Shown here: positions 52,409-61,501 of the stretch, piece after piece
How positions within the stretch are numbered: position 1 is the stretch's first letter
Layout: each line of letters opens with the position of its first letter
NCBI RefSeq assembly: GCF_016909075.1
Contig: NZ_JAFBFC010000003.1
Location: forward strand, 248,001 to 312,000
Origin: Priestia iocasae
GTDB lineage: Bacteria > Bacillota > Bacilli > Bacillales > Bacillaceae_H
DNA: 64,000 nt
Direction: 5' to 3'
Made by a program: the position numbers and the translations under genes
The notes under the pieces: generated by a model
The model's input: only the letters and a program-made list of their open reading frames with translations
What the model was told of the DNA's origin: nothing
Databases searched by the model: none

Positions 52409-52990
52409 TTAAAGGACGGATCTTCTCTCAAGATTGAATACATTGACTTGCGCATCATCAAAACGACTTAATAGTGAATCCACTCCATGTTCTAATGCAA
52501 ATGTGCGCTCTTTTTCTGATATAGGAACTGCTTGTAGCCACGTTACCTTTTTATCTTCAAGTTCAATGGTTGATAACTGCTCCCATAAAAATGGTGGAAT
52601 CAACAAAATATGTTGCATATGAAATGAATCGTCAATGATATGAATAATATCTTTATAGATTGCTCCTGGGAAAATCGAAACATGCGACTTCATCATATGA
52701 TAGACACATGCTGCTAAAATCGTTGGAAAAATGGTAAAGTTAGATTGACAAGCCGCTACAATTTCAATGCGAAGTGGCACACCACCGACCGTGTAGCCTG
52801 TTGGACAATTGTAACCTCCAATGGTTGCATACGATGTTACACCCTCTCTTGGTGAATCGTCACGAAGTAACACATGTGCCTGTTTTCTCTGACGCTCATC
52901 TGTATAATCTTCAATTGTATAGTTTTCGCCAAACACATTGGCCGCTTTATGTATAATCATCTCTTGATCTTTTGTATACGTCATACTCAT
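52409..52990 (-). CDS. Suppressor-of-fused (SUFU) domain protein
   Basis: 193 residues; AAGGAGGAACTAGTTA before the ATG. The pattern GYNCPTGYTVGGVPLRIEIVAACQS, IIHIIDDSFHMQHILLIPPFLWE and VTWLQAVPISEKERTFALEHGVDSLLSRF fits the SUFU-like domain. In bacteria this fold often serves as an immunity protein to secreted polymorphic toxins, but no toxin gene is adjacent. Assigned by motif recognition only. Two terminators follow. Confidence 0.6.
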   Translation of the reverse strand: MSMTYTKDQEMIIHKAANVFGENYTIEDYTDERQRKQAHVLLRDDSPREGVTSYATIGGYNCPTGYTVGGVPLRIEIVAACQSNFTIFPTILAACVYHMMKSHVSIFPGAIYKDIIHIIDDSFHMQHILLIPPFLWEQLSTIELEDKKVTWLQAVPISEKERTFALEHGVDSLLSRFDDAQVNVFNLERRSVL

Positions 52991-53250
52991 TAACTAGTTC
53001 CTCCTTGCATCCACACTTCTCACTTAAGCATATTATAAGATTCGTATGAATGAAACGATTTATGTCATTTATACTGAAATTGTCATCTTCCCGTAATAAT
53101 TCGCTCTCTTTACACAAACCTTCGCAACGTATTGAACTTCTTTATAGCGTCAGTCATCTCATTTGGTAGAAGCAACAACTTCTTGCTACTTGACCTACAT
53201 ATGACGGGAGAGGTCATTCTATAAGTGAGGTAACAACTACTTAAGTATAG

Positions 53251-53289
53251 AAAATGGACCATGACACTTCTTCCATCATGGTCCATTTT
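53251..53289 (-). terminator. Terminator of the M24 peptidase gene
   Basis: 14-bp perfect stem AAAATGGACCATGA/TCATGGTCCATTTT with an 11-base loop, 11 bases after the stop. The 309-base gap to 52990 otherwise contains only the upstream region of the SUFU-like gene. Confidence 0.9.
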
Positions 53290-53299
53290 CTAAATCGAC

Positions 53300-54397
53300 T
53301 TATATAATTTGTAATTCCTTTGGATAATTTGTTAATGTTATTGCGCCCTCTTTTGTAATGACAACATCGTCTTCTATGCGCACACCACCGATTTCAGGAA
53401 TATAAATACCGGGTTCAATGGTGTAAGCCATTCCTTCTTTTAATACATCATTGTTAGCTTTGCTCATTGACGGGAATTCATGAACGTTAATGCCTAGTCC
53501 ATGGCCAAGTCTGTGTGGAAAGTAGTCTCCGTATCCAGCCTCTGTGATAATCGTACGTGCGATTACATCTAAATCGCCGATTCTAACTCCTGGCTTAGAT
53601 GCATCAAGGGCTGCTTGTTGCGCTTTTCTTACTGTTTCATAGATGTCACGCTGCTTGTCTGAAACCTCTCCAAACACAACTGTACGAGTTATATCAGAAC
53701 AATACCCATTTAACACAACACCCAAGTCAAATAAGACAAAGTCTCCCTTTTTTAATGTGCGCAGGCCAGGATTACCATGAGGTTCACCTGATTTTTCTCC
53801 AAAGAGAACCATCGTTGAAAACGACATTTCACAAATGCCTTTTCTCTTTAATTCATACTCAACTTTTGCAAGTACATCCATTTCAGTGACGCCTTCTTTT
53901 AAGGCTTCCACTCCTACTTGTACACCGTAATCTGCTAGTTCTGCAGCTTGTCGTAACACATCAATTTCATGCGCCTCTTTCACTACGCGTAGCTCATTTA
54001 ACTTCACTTCGGCACTTTCTAATGATGCTGAAGGATACAAATTAAACAACTCTTCCGCTCGTGCATAAGAAAGCAACTCTTTTTCCACCGCAATTTTAGA
54101 AGCTGTTGTCATATTTCGTTTATGTAAAGATGCTTTAATAAGGTCCCAAGGGTTTTCGTGGTCTTCATATCCTAGCACTTCATACTCCCAACCTGAACTT
54201 TTTGCTTGATTAACTTCCATCGCTGGACAAACCAGTAATGGTTCAGCTTCTTGGAAAACAAATAAACCAAGTAAGCGCTCATGTGGATTTGTATAGAATC
54301 CTGTTAAATAAAAAACGTTTTCAGTAGAATGGATAAACGCAAGATCATGATGATGTTCTTTCAACCACTCTACAACCTGTTGAAGTCGTTGTTGCAT
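53300..54397 (-). CDS. Xaa-Pro dipeptidase/aminopeptidase (M24B)
   Basis: 365 residues with an N-terminal creatinase-like domain (about 1-135) and a C-terminal pita-bread peptidase domain. The five metal ligands are visible in order: two Asp in FDLGVVLNGYCSDITRTV, His in HRLGHGLGINVHEF, Glu in YTIEPGIYIPE, Glu in GVRIEDDVVI. It removes proline-linked dipeptides in the cytosol. Single gene. It could be YqhT- or PepQ-like; these cannot be told apart by eye. Confidence 0.93.
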   Translation of the reverse strand: MQQRLQQVVEWLKEHHHDLAFIHSTENVFYLTGFYTNPHERLLGLFVFQEAEPLLVCPAMEVNQAKSSGWEYEVLGYEDHENPWDLIKASLHKRNMTTASKIAVEKELLSYARAEELFNLYPSASLESAEVKLNELRVVKEAHEIDVLRQAAELADYGVQVGVEALKEGVTEMDVLAKVEYELKRKGICEMSFSTMVLFGEKSGEPHGNPGLRTLKKGDFVLFDLGVVLNGYCSDITRTVVFGEVSDKQRDIYETVRKAQQAALDASKPGVRIGDLDVIARTIITEAGYGDYFPHRLGHGLGINVHEFPSMSKANNDVLKEGMAYTIEPGIYIPEIGGVRIEDDVVITKEGAITLTNYPKELQII

Positions 54398-54445
54398 AAA
54401 AAAAAGCTCCTTTCAATCTTAAACTCCTATTCTATCATAGCACTG

Positions 54446-55090
54446 TTATTGTTTCTTTTGAATGGCAATCCTCACAAGCCAATCTTGCTCATTGTACTCG
54501 TTTTGAATTTCATACGTTCCTTGTTCAAAGTAATGTTTTACAACGTAAGCTTGAGCTTCTTGATCATTAACAAAACCTAAATCAGATAAAAGATAATACC
54601 CCTCATCTAACACCATCGTATGCGAGACCGCTATATGTGAAATTGTGTCCTCTTCATCATCTAGAATAATAGATAAACCATCTCTGCTTTTAGCTAATTC
54701 AAATTCACCTGTATGATCAAGATGAATAAGCGGTGCTAAAAAGCCGTCTACATCGACTAACAATGTACCTTGTACAACAGCTGTAGACCAATGATCGGTG
54801 TATACAAATTGATAGCTTACCTGTTCACCACTACCATTACATAATCTCATAAAAAATTCGAGAGAATACTTCTCTTCCACATCGTAAAATTCAATGAAAA
54901 ATCGATTGGTCTGCTTTTGAATGATTTGATTGTTCACCAAAGAATCGTTTTGAAGCTTTTTCAAAAGCGCTGGGCAACCTTCTCCCCACACAAATGCCCC
55001 TAAAAGGCTTCCTTGTCCATAAGCTTTCCACTGTGTTGCGGCCTGTTCTGGCATCAGTACAATCGTAGGTGATGCAACATAAATACTCAT
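54446..55090 (-). CDS. Hypothetical protein
   Basis: 214 residues, acidic, soluble, no signal peptide or membrane segment. AAAGGAGTTGTGAGTC precedes the ATG. No domain recognised; notable pieces are YGQGSLLGAFVWGEGCPALL and DDEEDTISHIAVSHTMVLDEGYY, which suggest a beta-rich globular protein. It lies 48 bases before the M24 peptidase gene on the same strand and could be co-transcribed. No function assigned. Confidence 0.6.
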   Translation of the reverse strand: MSIYVASPTIVLMPEQAATQWKAYGQGSLLGAFVWGEGCPALLKKLQNDSLVNNQIIQKQTNRFFIEFYDVEEKYSLEFFMRLCNGSGEQVSYQFVYTDHWSTAVVQGTLLVDVDGFLAPLIHLDHTGEFELAKSRDGLSIILDDEEDTISHIAVSHTMVLDEGYYLLSDLGFVNDQEAQAYVVKHYFEQGTYEIQNEYNEQDWLVRIAIQKKQ

Positions 55091-55224
55091 GACTCACAAC
55101 TCCTTTATTTTGTGTGCACAAATACGCACACGTCGACGGTTACTATGATCGGTTATTGATTTTAGTCTATTCTATATAATTAGAAATCAACCTCGCCTTT
55201 TCCTTCTTTTTCCTATTATCATTT

Positions 55225-56079
55225 TTAACGATGTACAAGAGCGGTTCCGATAACCTCTGATTCAATCATGCTATCATTCTCTATTACTGGACGAGCCATG
55301 ATGACACTTGGTTTTCCCATTGCTACCCCTTGAATAATACGGGACGGTTTGGAGGGATCATGTAGTAGCTGATGCTTGACTGCATAAACACTTAATGCGG
55401 AAGCAGCCACTCCAGTCGCTGAATCTTCTTTGTAGCCTGAGTTATTAGGAAACTGTCTTGCTTGAAATGTATTTTCTTCCCCTTCGACAATCGCAAACGG
55501 ATAAAAGCCTGTCGTTTCATACTTGTCACATAAAGACCAAAGCTTATTAAAATCCGGTTCAATGGTATGTAGAGTTTTCTCATCTTTAATTGGTACAAGT
55601 AACTTTGAACGAGATGTTGAAATAATTTCAGGCAGGAAACGAGCAAAATCATGTTCATTGATTTGTAGGGCTTCGCATAACTCTTGACGAGATGGTACGC
55701 GCTGTTGATACGTCGGTTTCCATTGCTTCACTGTTACAAATATCACATCGTTTTCTTGCTTCCACTGTACTTCTACTTCACCTAGCTCTGTTTCAATAAA
55801 GGTGGGTGATTGTGTGATTCTGCCTTCCTCTACTAAAACGGTTACCGCACCAATTGTCGCATGCACACACATACTCATTTCATTGTTTGGAACAAAGTAG
55901 CGAAGCTTCCACTCACAATTTTTGTGAGTCCCCTTTTCTACAAATACACACTCAACTCCAAATTCTTTCGCCATTTGTTGCATTTCCTCACTCGTTTGAC
56001 CATCACCATCTAACACTACAGGACACGGATTACCCCCACCTTCTTTTAACGCAAACACATCCGTATGTACAATTTTCAT
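55225..56079 (-). CDS. PhzF-family isomerase/epimerase-like protein
   Basis: 284 residues with the two-lobed PhzF fold: MKIVHTDVFALKEGGGNPCPV, catalytic Glu E43 in FGVECVFVE, MCVHATIGAVTVL (about 70-82) and NSGYKEDSATGVAASALSVY near 235. PhzF-like proteins isomerise or epimerise amino-acid-like substrates; the Bacillus homologues have no assigned reaction. Single gene, divergent from the DUF2306-like gene on the right. Confidence 0.85.
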   Translation of the reverse strand: MKIVHTDVFALKEGGGNPCPVVLDGDGQTSEEMQQMAKEFGVECVFVEKGTHKNCEWKLRYFVPNNEMSMCVHATIGAVTVLVEEGRITQSPTFIETELGEVEVQWKQENDVIFVTVKQWKPTYQQRVPSRQELCEALQINEHDFARFLPEIISTSRSKLLVPIKDEKTLHTIEPDFNKLWSLCDKYETTGFYPFAIVEGEENTFQARQFPNNSGYKEDSATGVAASALSVYAVKHQLLHDPSKPSRIIQGVAMGKPSVIMARPVIENDSMIESEVIGTALVHR

Positions 56080-56227
56080 GTTTTATACTCCTCCCTCGCA
56101 TCATTCATACCTCCTATTGTAGCGCAGTTGAGCGAGATTGACGATAAAGCCACCTCTCACCTGAAGAATATATACACCACTTAGAAAATAAGATAAAATG
56201 GAAATATTGGTAAAAAAGGAGGCGGCC

Positions 56228-56701
56228 GTGGTGTTCTTATTTCTACATATTATAGCTGGGTGTATTTGCTTACTAACTGGATTGCTGGCGATGATTTCAA
56301 GAAAGAAAAAAGGTATACATAGCCTTGCAGGAGAAGTGTATCATTGGTCCTTTGTTGTTGTGTTTGCCACTTCCATTATTATGGCGCTATTGAATTGGCG
56401 TGAAAGTGCGTACTTATTTTTCATTGGCATCTTCTCGTACTCATTTGCATTATCTGGCTATATCGCCGCAAAGCGTAAGAAAAGAAATTGGATAGGGGCT
56501 CATATAGGAGGCATGCTTGGTTCCTATATCGCAATCATTACCGCTGTCATTGTGGTGAATGCTCCAAAGCTAGAGCTATTGAATGACATTCCAATCTTAC
56601 TACTTTGGTTTCTGCCCACAATTATTGGTTCACCTCTTATTTTTCTGACTAGACGAACTTACGCAACTCGTAAAAAAATGCCTTCTTCAAAGAACATTTA
56701 A
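56228..56701 (+). CDS. DUF2306-like four- to five-helix membrane protein
   Basis: About 157 residues from GTG at 56228 or 156 from GTG at 56231, both placed 5-8 bases after AAGGAGG; an ATG at 56198 would add 10 residues but has no ribosome-binding site. Helices at about 3-22, 38-58, 61-80, 94-113 and 125-143, with conserved His in FLHIIAG and KGIHSLAGEVYHWSF. DUF2306-type proteins may be haem-binding membrane proteins; function unknown. Confidence 0.65.
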   Translation: MVFLFLHIIAGCICLLTGLLAMISRKKKGIHSLAGEVYHWSFVVVFATSIIMALLNWRESAYLFFIGIFSYSFALSGYIAAKRKKRNWIGAHIGGMLGSYIAIITAVIVVNAPKLELLNDIPILLLWFLPTIIGSPLIFLTRRTYATRKKMPSSKNI

Positions 56702-56724
56702 CATTATCTAAAAGGAAGGGAAAA

Positions 56725-57058
56725 ATGAACCATCCCATTAATACACTTTCTCTTATTCATCTTCATCACCCTTTTAATTCAAATCGGAATCAGCTATTTT
56801 CTATCCCAAAAGGTCGACATACGACTAATTGATGCCATGTTTTATGTTGGCGTATTTTTCACCGTTACTTCTATCTATTTTTCTAGTAGCGGCGGCATGA
56901 CAACGAATTACAGCCAATCACAAGTAGCTACAAGCTACCAAGGATTAAAAAACAACTATTTGTTTAAACGAACAGTTGGTTCACTCCGCATCAACTTTGT
57001 AAATGTCAGGTCTGTTCTATTTTTACTTATTGTAATGATTAGTGGATTTATTGTATAA
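56725..57058 (+). pseudogene. DUF3899-like membrane protein with early frameshift
   Basis: AAAGGAAGGG and an ATG at 56725 begin a frame that stops after about 35 codons (MNHPINTLSLIHLHHPF). In the +1 frame, from 56726, an uninterrupted stretch reads PLIHFLLFIFITLLIQIGIS, continues through VDIRLIDAMFYVGVFFTV, and ends at 57058 with a second helix (SVLFLLIVMISGFIV). That is a two- or three-helix DUF3899-type protein with its first codons out of frame. An internal ATG at 56837 would give only 73 residues. So either a real 1-base frameshift, a non-ATG start, or a sequence error. Confidence 0.55.
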
Positions 57059-57063
57059 GAGAG

Positions 57064-57112
57064 AAAGGTTGTCTCAAGAAGCGGAAACAAACTCTTTGAG
57101 GCAACCTTTTTA
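57064..57112 (+). terminator. Terminator after the DUF3899-like gene
   Basis: 14-bp arms AAAGGTTGTCTCAA/TTGAGGCAACCTTT with one G-U pair, 18-base loop and T run after. Confidence 0.85.
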
Positions 57113-57153
57113 GTACTGACAAATCATGAAGGTTAAACTTTTATGAAAACCTC

Positions 57154-58323
57154 TTATTGCGGTGTATGTGTATGATGGTGTTTCAGTCTTTTTAATGGCA
57201 AATTCCCTAAAGTTCTCCAAACATACTCAACTGGTCCTAATGTAAAGAACCTCAACCATAAGTGAGCAAACATAAACATTAACATGCAGATTGCTAACCA
57301 AATAATAAATGTATTGAGCCCAGAGTAATGTTCGCTTAACCCAAATCCCCATCCATAAAACAAGATTGATGAGGCAATATTTTGAAGGATATAGCAACTA
57401 AGTGCCACTTTTCCAACCTCTTCAAATCTAGATAATAAAAATGAATGCTCCGCTCTTTCTAACATCCATGCGAGTAATCCTAAATAGCCCAATGATAAAA
57501 CTGGTGCAAATAAATACCGAACACTAATATCGAAGAAACCACCTGGTACAAAAGTTAGAGCATTTAACGGAATACCAAATAATAGTCCATAAATTAATAG
57601 TTTACGTCGTTTCATTCTTCCTTGTTCGTCCATCATAAATACACCTGAACGAACAAACAGAACACCAAGCAAAAATAATAGAATATTCATTGGCAACACC
57701 ATTATCGCTTCTGAGCGGAGTGCCCAAAAATCAGTCAAACGCATTTGTACTTGTTCCAACCACGTTCCTGTCATATAGAGCGCACTTACTTCCATCATCT
57801 CTATTTTTAATTCCTGTGATAACGCAGGAACTTTTACTAACATTTGAAAACTAACCGTTAATAAACTAACAATCAGAAGGTGTAGACCGATACAAATACC
57901 AATTACCCACTTCATCACTCTTTTACTTTTCGTCACAATAAATGAAACAATTATCGCAGTCACTGCATAACTCATTAAAATATCATATTCAAAGACAAGA
58001 ATATAATGAAGAAGTCCGTCTAAAAACAGTAAAAAAGCTGTCCAAATGTACATCCAAGGCCATAATCCTTTTGTTTTTTGTAGTTTTCGACGCTTCAACT
58101 CTAATCCTGCTCCAAATAAAATTGTTAAAAGAGCTAAAAACTTTCCATTTGTAAAGAATGCAAAGATCATCATCATGCTTGTATCTACTTGTTCCCACCA
58201 TTTCGAATTTCCACCTAAAAAAAGTGTAAAATCACCTAGTGTCGCAAATAACCAGATGTTCGTTCCTAATGTTCCTAAGATTGCGAAACCCCTTAAAATA
58301 TCTAATAATCTGAGTCGATTCAC
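57154..58323 (-). CDS. DUF418 (YeiB-type) membrane protein
   Basis: 389 residues with about ten membrane helices. Start MNRLRLLDILRGFAILGTLG, then FALFTNGKFLALLTILFGAG and the DUF418 C-terminal block (CYILQNIASSILFYGWGFGL, FTLGPVEYVWRTLGNLP). Family members are possibly acyl or sugar-modifying transporters related to acyltransferase-3; no reaction is established. Single gene, ends in a histidine-rich tail (KHHHTHTP). Confidence 0.85.
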   Translation of the reverse strand: MNRLRLLDILRGFAILGTLGTNIWLFATLGDFTLFLGGNSKWWEQVDTSMMMIFAFFTNGKFLALLTILFGAGLELKRRKLQKTKGLWPWMYIWTAFLLFLDGLLHYILVFEYDILMSYAVTAIIVSFIVTKSKRVMKWVIGICIGLHLLIVSLLTVSFQMLVKVPALSQELKIEMMEVSALYMTGTWLEQVQMRLTDFWALRSEAIMVLPMNILLFLLGVLFVRSGVFMMDEQGRMKRRKLLIYGLLFGIPLNALTFVPGGFFDISVRYLFAPVLSLGYLGLLAWMLERAEHSFLLSRFEEVGKVALSCYILQNIASSILFYGWGFGLSEHYSGLNTFIIWLAICMLMFMFAHLWLRFFTLGPVEYVWRTLGNLPLKRLKHHHTHTPQ

Positions 58324-58482
58324 TCAACCTCTCCCACCTTTTCATAAAATATTACACCTTTTTAAAAATACCATTTTTTTGTATAAAATGTCGCAAAATA
58401 AATTTGAAAGAAAGAGGATTCTAACTTGGCTCCCTCGAATCATAGGATTATAAAAAGATTTCATTATTAGGGAGATGACAGT

Positions 58483-58848
58483 ATGAAGTTGTTTCACTTT
58501 GACCAAGAAGAAGCTCAGATAATGACGCAGTATAACTCAAATTTTAAAATGACAAAGCTGTTAGCAAAAACAGGTGATGTTCATATTTCCTGTCTATATA
58601 TTGACGACGGTGACTATGTGGGAGAACATGAAGCAACGGTTCCGCAGCTATTCCTTGTTGTTCAAGGAGAAGGTGTCGTCCGAGGGAATGAGAAAAGTGA
58701 AATGCGTATTAAAGCTGGCGAAGCAGCCTATTGGAAAGCTGGTGAACTCCACGCAGCTCGAAGTGAAAGAGGCATGATGGCAATTGTCATTGAAGGGCTC
58801 GATATCAATCCTGAGCTATTCATGAAACAAATCGTACACGCTTCATAA
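58483..58848 (+). CDS. Small cupin-domain protein
   Basis: 121 residues, single beta-barrel cupin: YVGEHEATVPQLFLVVQGEG and GEAAYWKAGELHAARSERG. Motif 1 has one His plus Glu, and motif 2 has one His (H at ELHAAR), so metal binding may be reduced. GGGAGATGACAGT precedes the ATG. Enzyme or binding function cannot be assigned. Confidence 0.85.
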   Translation: MKLFHFDQEEAQIMTQYNSNFKMTKLLAKTGDVHISCLYIDDGDYVGEHEATVPQLFLVVQGEGVVRGNEKSEMRIKAGEAAYWKAGELHAARSERGMMAIVIEGLDINPELFMKQIVHAS

Positions 58849-58866
58849 TTTAATGATTATAAATAA

Positions 58867-58911
58867 AAACCTCCTGTTGAGTACCTCTATCATGGACTCA
58901 GCAGGAGGTTT
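58867..58911. terminator. Convergent terminator between the cupin and RsbR-like genes
   Basis: 16-bp arms AAACCTCCTGTTGAGT/ACTCAGCAGGAGGTTT with one mismatch; A run on the left, TTCTT on the right. Serves both genes. Confidence 0.85.
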
Positions 58912-58912
58912 C

Positions 58913-59776
58913 TTATGCTTGCACCTTAATTTCTAATCCGATTGAAGCAAGTGCTTTCGCTAAGTTTGATTGAGTTGGAATATCCACAAAATCCAACCCT
59001 AGATTCACCGCTGTTTGCGCTACTTCTGGACGAATACCAGAAAGAGTGGTTTCAACACCTAACAATCGCAGTGTTTCCACTACTTGAAAGATTTGATGCG
59101 CAACCATCGTATCCACAATTGGAACACCTGACAAATCAATAAACAAATGTGAGATTTTACGCTCTTCACATTGCTTTAAAGTTGACTCTAAAATATATTT
59201 TGCTCGATTCGTATCAATGTCACCAATTAAAGGTAATACACCAATCTCAGCTGTAATTGGAATAATTGGTGAACTAAGCTCATTAATCATTTCTTGTTGA
59301 GCCGTCAAAAGTTCTTTATTTAGCTTATAATATTCTTCCGTAAATTGCGTAATCACATAATCGAACGAGCGATTCATCATATCACTCCACTTTAATACGT
59401 CTGAAGTAGAAGCTTGTGATTGATGATCTACAACATACTGCTTAATCACATTCCAAAACGATGTACGCAAATTGTAAAACTGTTGAATGATTTCATAAAT
59501 TGGAGTCTGATGAGCAGCACGGCGCTCCGCCACTTTGTCCGTCCACGCTTTAATTCCTTGTTCAAACCCATGTTGATCATCATTAAACATTTTACATATC
59601 GCTTGAATGAGGATTCTCGTTGAATCAATCAGTTGATTTTCCGTTTCAATTGGTGCGTTTGCCGAGTATACAGAATGAGGCTTTATTTCTCTCGCTTGTA
59701 GCCATCCTTCTAACATCGTATCGCATTTGGTAAGTAAGTAATCATAAAATTGATCTGTTTCTGTTTTCATGTCCAC
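58913..59776 (-). CDS. RsbR-type stressosome paralogue (STAS domain)
   Basis: 287 residues: N-terminal globin-like sensor region (about 1-155) and C-terminal STAS domain (about 170-285). The two stressosome phospho-threonines are visible: T189 (LIGDIDTNRAKY) and T223 (SGVPIVDTMVAH), 34 residues apart exactly as T171 and T205 in B. subtilis RsbRA. It should be a core subunit of the stressosome that controls sigma-B through RsbS/RsbT. Stands alone, as do RsbRB-RsbRD genes in B. subtilis. Confidence 0.9.
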   Translation of the reverse strand: MDMKTETDQFYDYLLTKCDTMLEGWLQAREIKPHSVYSANAPIETENQLIDSTRILIQAICKMFNDDQHGFEQGIKAWTDKVAERRAAHQTPIYEIIQQFYNLRTSFWNVIKQYVVDHQSQASTSDVLKWSDMMNRSFDYVITQFTEEYYKLNKELLTAQQEMINELSSPIIPITAEIGVLPLIGDIDTNRAKYILESTLKQCEERKISHLFIDLSGVPIVDTMVAHQIFQVVETLRLLGVETTLSGIRPEVAQTAVNLGLDFVDIPTQSNLAKALASIGLEIKVQA

Positions 59777-59937
59777 ACCTCTACTATTTCGTATATTCTA
59801 CGACTCTATAAATCGCAAGTTGTTAGGAACTGCTGAAAAGGCGGCGATAAAACCTCACTTGTTACATCATTAATCGATGCAGTTTGTAAATCCCTCTCTC
59901 TACCAAACCATATTTTATATAAGGAATCAACCCCAAA

Positions 59938-59977
59938 AAGGCAGTATCAAAAGGAAAGCTTCCTTTTGACACAACCT
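59938..59977 (-). terminator. Terminator of the ABC importer operon
   Basis: TCAAAAGGAA/TTCCTTTTGA perfect 10-bp core (59947-59969) inside a longer stem with mismatches; followed on the minus strand by GCCTTTTTGG. Placed 4 bases after the operon stop. Confidence 0.7.
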
Positions 59978-59980
59978 CTT

Positions 59981-61501
59981 TTATTTTACTAACCCTTTAG
60001 CTGATAAATACTCTTTCGCTACATCGGCAGCTGTTCGACCTTCTACATTCACCTGATAGTTCATATCACGCATTTCATCATCTGTAATTTGATTAGCAAG
60101 CTTGTTTAGCGCATCTTCAATTTCCGGGTACTCTTTTAACGTATCGCTTCGTAAAAGAGGTGCTCCTTGATATGGAGGAAATAAGTTTTGATCATCTTCT
60201 AATACTTTTAAATTAAACTGTTTCACTTCGGCATCAGTAGAATACGCATCAATTAAGTTAATATCTCCCGTTTCAATAGCTCTATATCGTAGCTTCGGCT
60301 CCATTGTTTGTAAGTTATTAAACCTTAGTCCATATTGTTTTTGAATGCCTACATATCCATCTTCACGGTCTTTAAATTCTAATGTAAAACCGACCTTCAT
60401 TTCATTTACAACACCCTGTAAGTCTGAAATTGTTTGTACATTCTTTTGCTCTGCAAACGCATTCGGTATGGCTAACGCATACGTATTATTGAATTGCATT
60501 GGCTCTAAATATACAAGATCAAATTGTTCTTTCATTCCTTTTTTCGCTTGTTCATACACTTCACGCGCATCATTGCTGACTGCTTGTTCTTTCATATGAG
60601 TGACAATTACAGTTCCAGTGAACTCAGGATAAATATCAATTTCTCCACTTTGAAGCGCTTGATAGACAAACGTTGTTTTTCCAAGCGATGGCTTTAAGCC
60701 CACTTTTAAATCTGTTTCTTCTTCAATTAATAGTTTATACATATTGATTAACACATCTGGCTCTGCACCAATTTTACCGCCAATTACTACATCTGGTTCT
60801 GTTGCTTTCATAAATGCAAACGGAGAAGCGAGAAGCAATACAAGAACAGTAGCTAAAGTAAACGATCGCTTTGCAGACCCTTTACGTGAGGATTGCTCGA
60901 TGCCTCGCAACACGATATCAAATAGGATAGCTAGGAGGGCAGCCGGAATCGCCCCGAGTAAAATTAAACCGTTATCGTTTCGATCAATTCCGAGTAAAAT
61001 GAGGCTCCCCAACCCACCTGCTCCAATAAGAGCTACAATTGTAGCTGTTCCAATGATTAATACCATTGCCGTCCGAATTCCAGCCATAATGACAGGTAAT
61101 GCAAGGGGTAACTCTACTTTCCAAAGTTGCTTAGATGACGTCATCCCCATTGCTTTTGCTGCCTCAATTAAAGATGAGTCGACTTCTTTAATTCCTGTAT
61201 ATGTATTACGTAAGATTGGTAGTAATGAATATAAAAATAAGGCAATGACTGCTGGCACCTTTCCAATACCGACAAGAGGAATAAGCAAGCCTAATAAAGC
61301 AAGAGAAGGAACCGTTTGAAGCACAGCTGTTATACCAATAATTGGCTCAGCAATGTGCGGCTTTCTTGTTAAGTAAATACCTAGTGGTACTGAAATCGCA
61401 ACGGCGATAATAAGAGCCAATATAGAAATTTGGATGTGCTCTAACAGTGCTTGCAAAAGCTCTGACCCTCGCACTTCTATTAATGTTTGAAAAGCATTCA
61501 T
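59981..61501 (-). CDS. Fused ABC permease and substrate-binding protein (OpuC/EgtU type)
   Basis: 506 residues. Residues 1-205 are an OpuCB-type permease with six helices and the EAA loop SSLIEAAKAMGMTSSKQLWK. A linker helix (about 213-230, TLATVLVLLLASPFAFM) leads to an outer glycine-betaine-type binding domain (about 235-506; VIGGKIGAEPDVLINMYKLL, IDIYPEFTGT, LIDAYSTDAEVKQFNL). Fused permease/binding subunits occur in osmoprotectant importers and in the ergothioneine importer EgtU, which has the same length. Substrate undecided. Overlaps the ATPase gene by 4 bases. Confidence 0.88.
   Translation of the reverse strand: MNAFQTLIEVRGSELLQALLEHIQISILALIIAVAISVPLGIYLTRKPHIAEPIIGITAVLQTVPSLALLGLLIPLVGIGKVPAVIALFLYSLLPILRNTYTGIKEVDSSLIEAAKAMGMTSSKQLWKVELPLALPVIMAGIRTAMVLIIGTATIVALIGAGGLGSLILLGIDRNDNGLILLGAIPAALLAILFDIVLRGIEQSSRKGSAKRSFTLATVLVLLLASPFAFMKATEPDVVIGGKIGAEPDVLINMYKLLIEEETDLKVGLKPSLGKTTFVYQALQSGEIDIYPEFTGTVIVTHMKEQAVSNDAREVYEQAKKGMKEQFDLVYLEPMQFNNTYALAIPNAFAEQKNVQTISDLQGVVNEMKVGFTLEFKDREDGYVGIQKQYGLRFNNLQTMEPKLRYRAIETGDINLIDAYSTDAEVKQFNLKVLEDDQNLFPPYQGAPLLRSDTLKEYPEIEDALNKLANQITDDEMRDMNYQVNVEGRTAADVAKEYLSAKGLVK

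Noticed and set aside
58046-58453. 135-residue plus-strand frame opposite the DUF418 gene
   Set aside because: Mostly antisense to DUF418; no ribosome-binding site.
60744-61319. 191-residue plus-strand frame opposite the fused importer gene
   Set aside because: Antisense to a complete multi-domain protein; no start signals.
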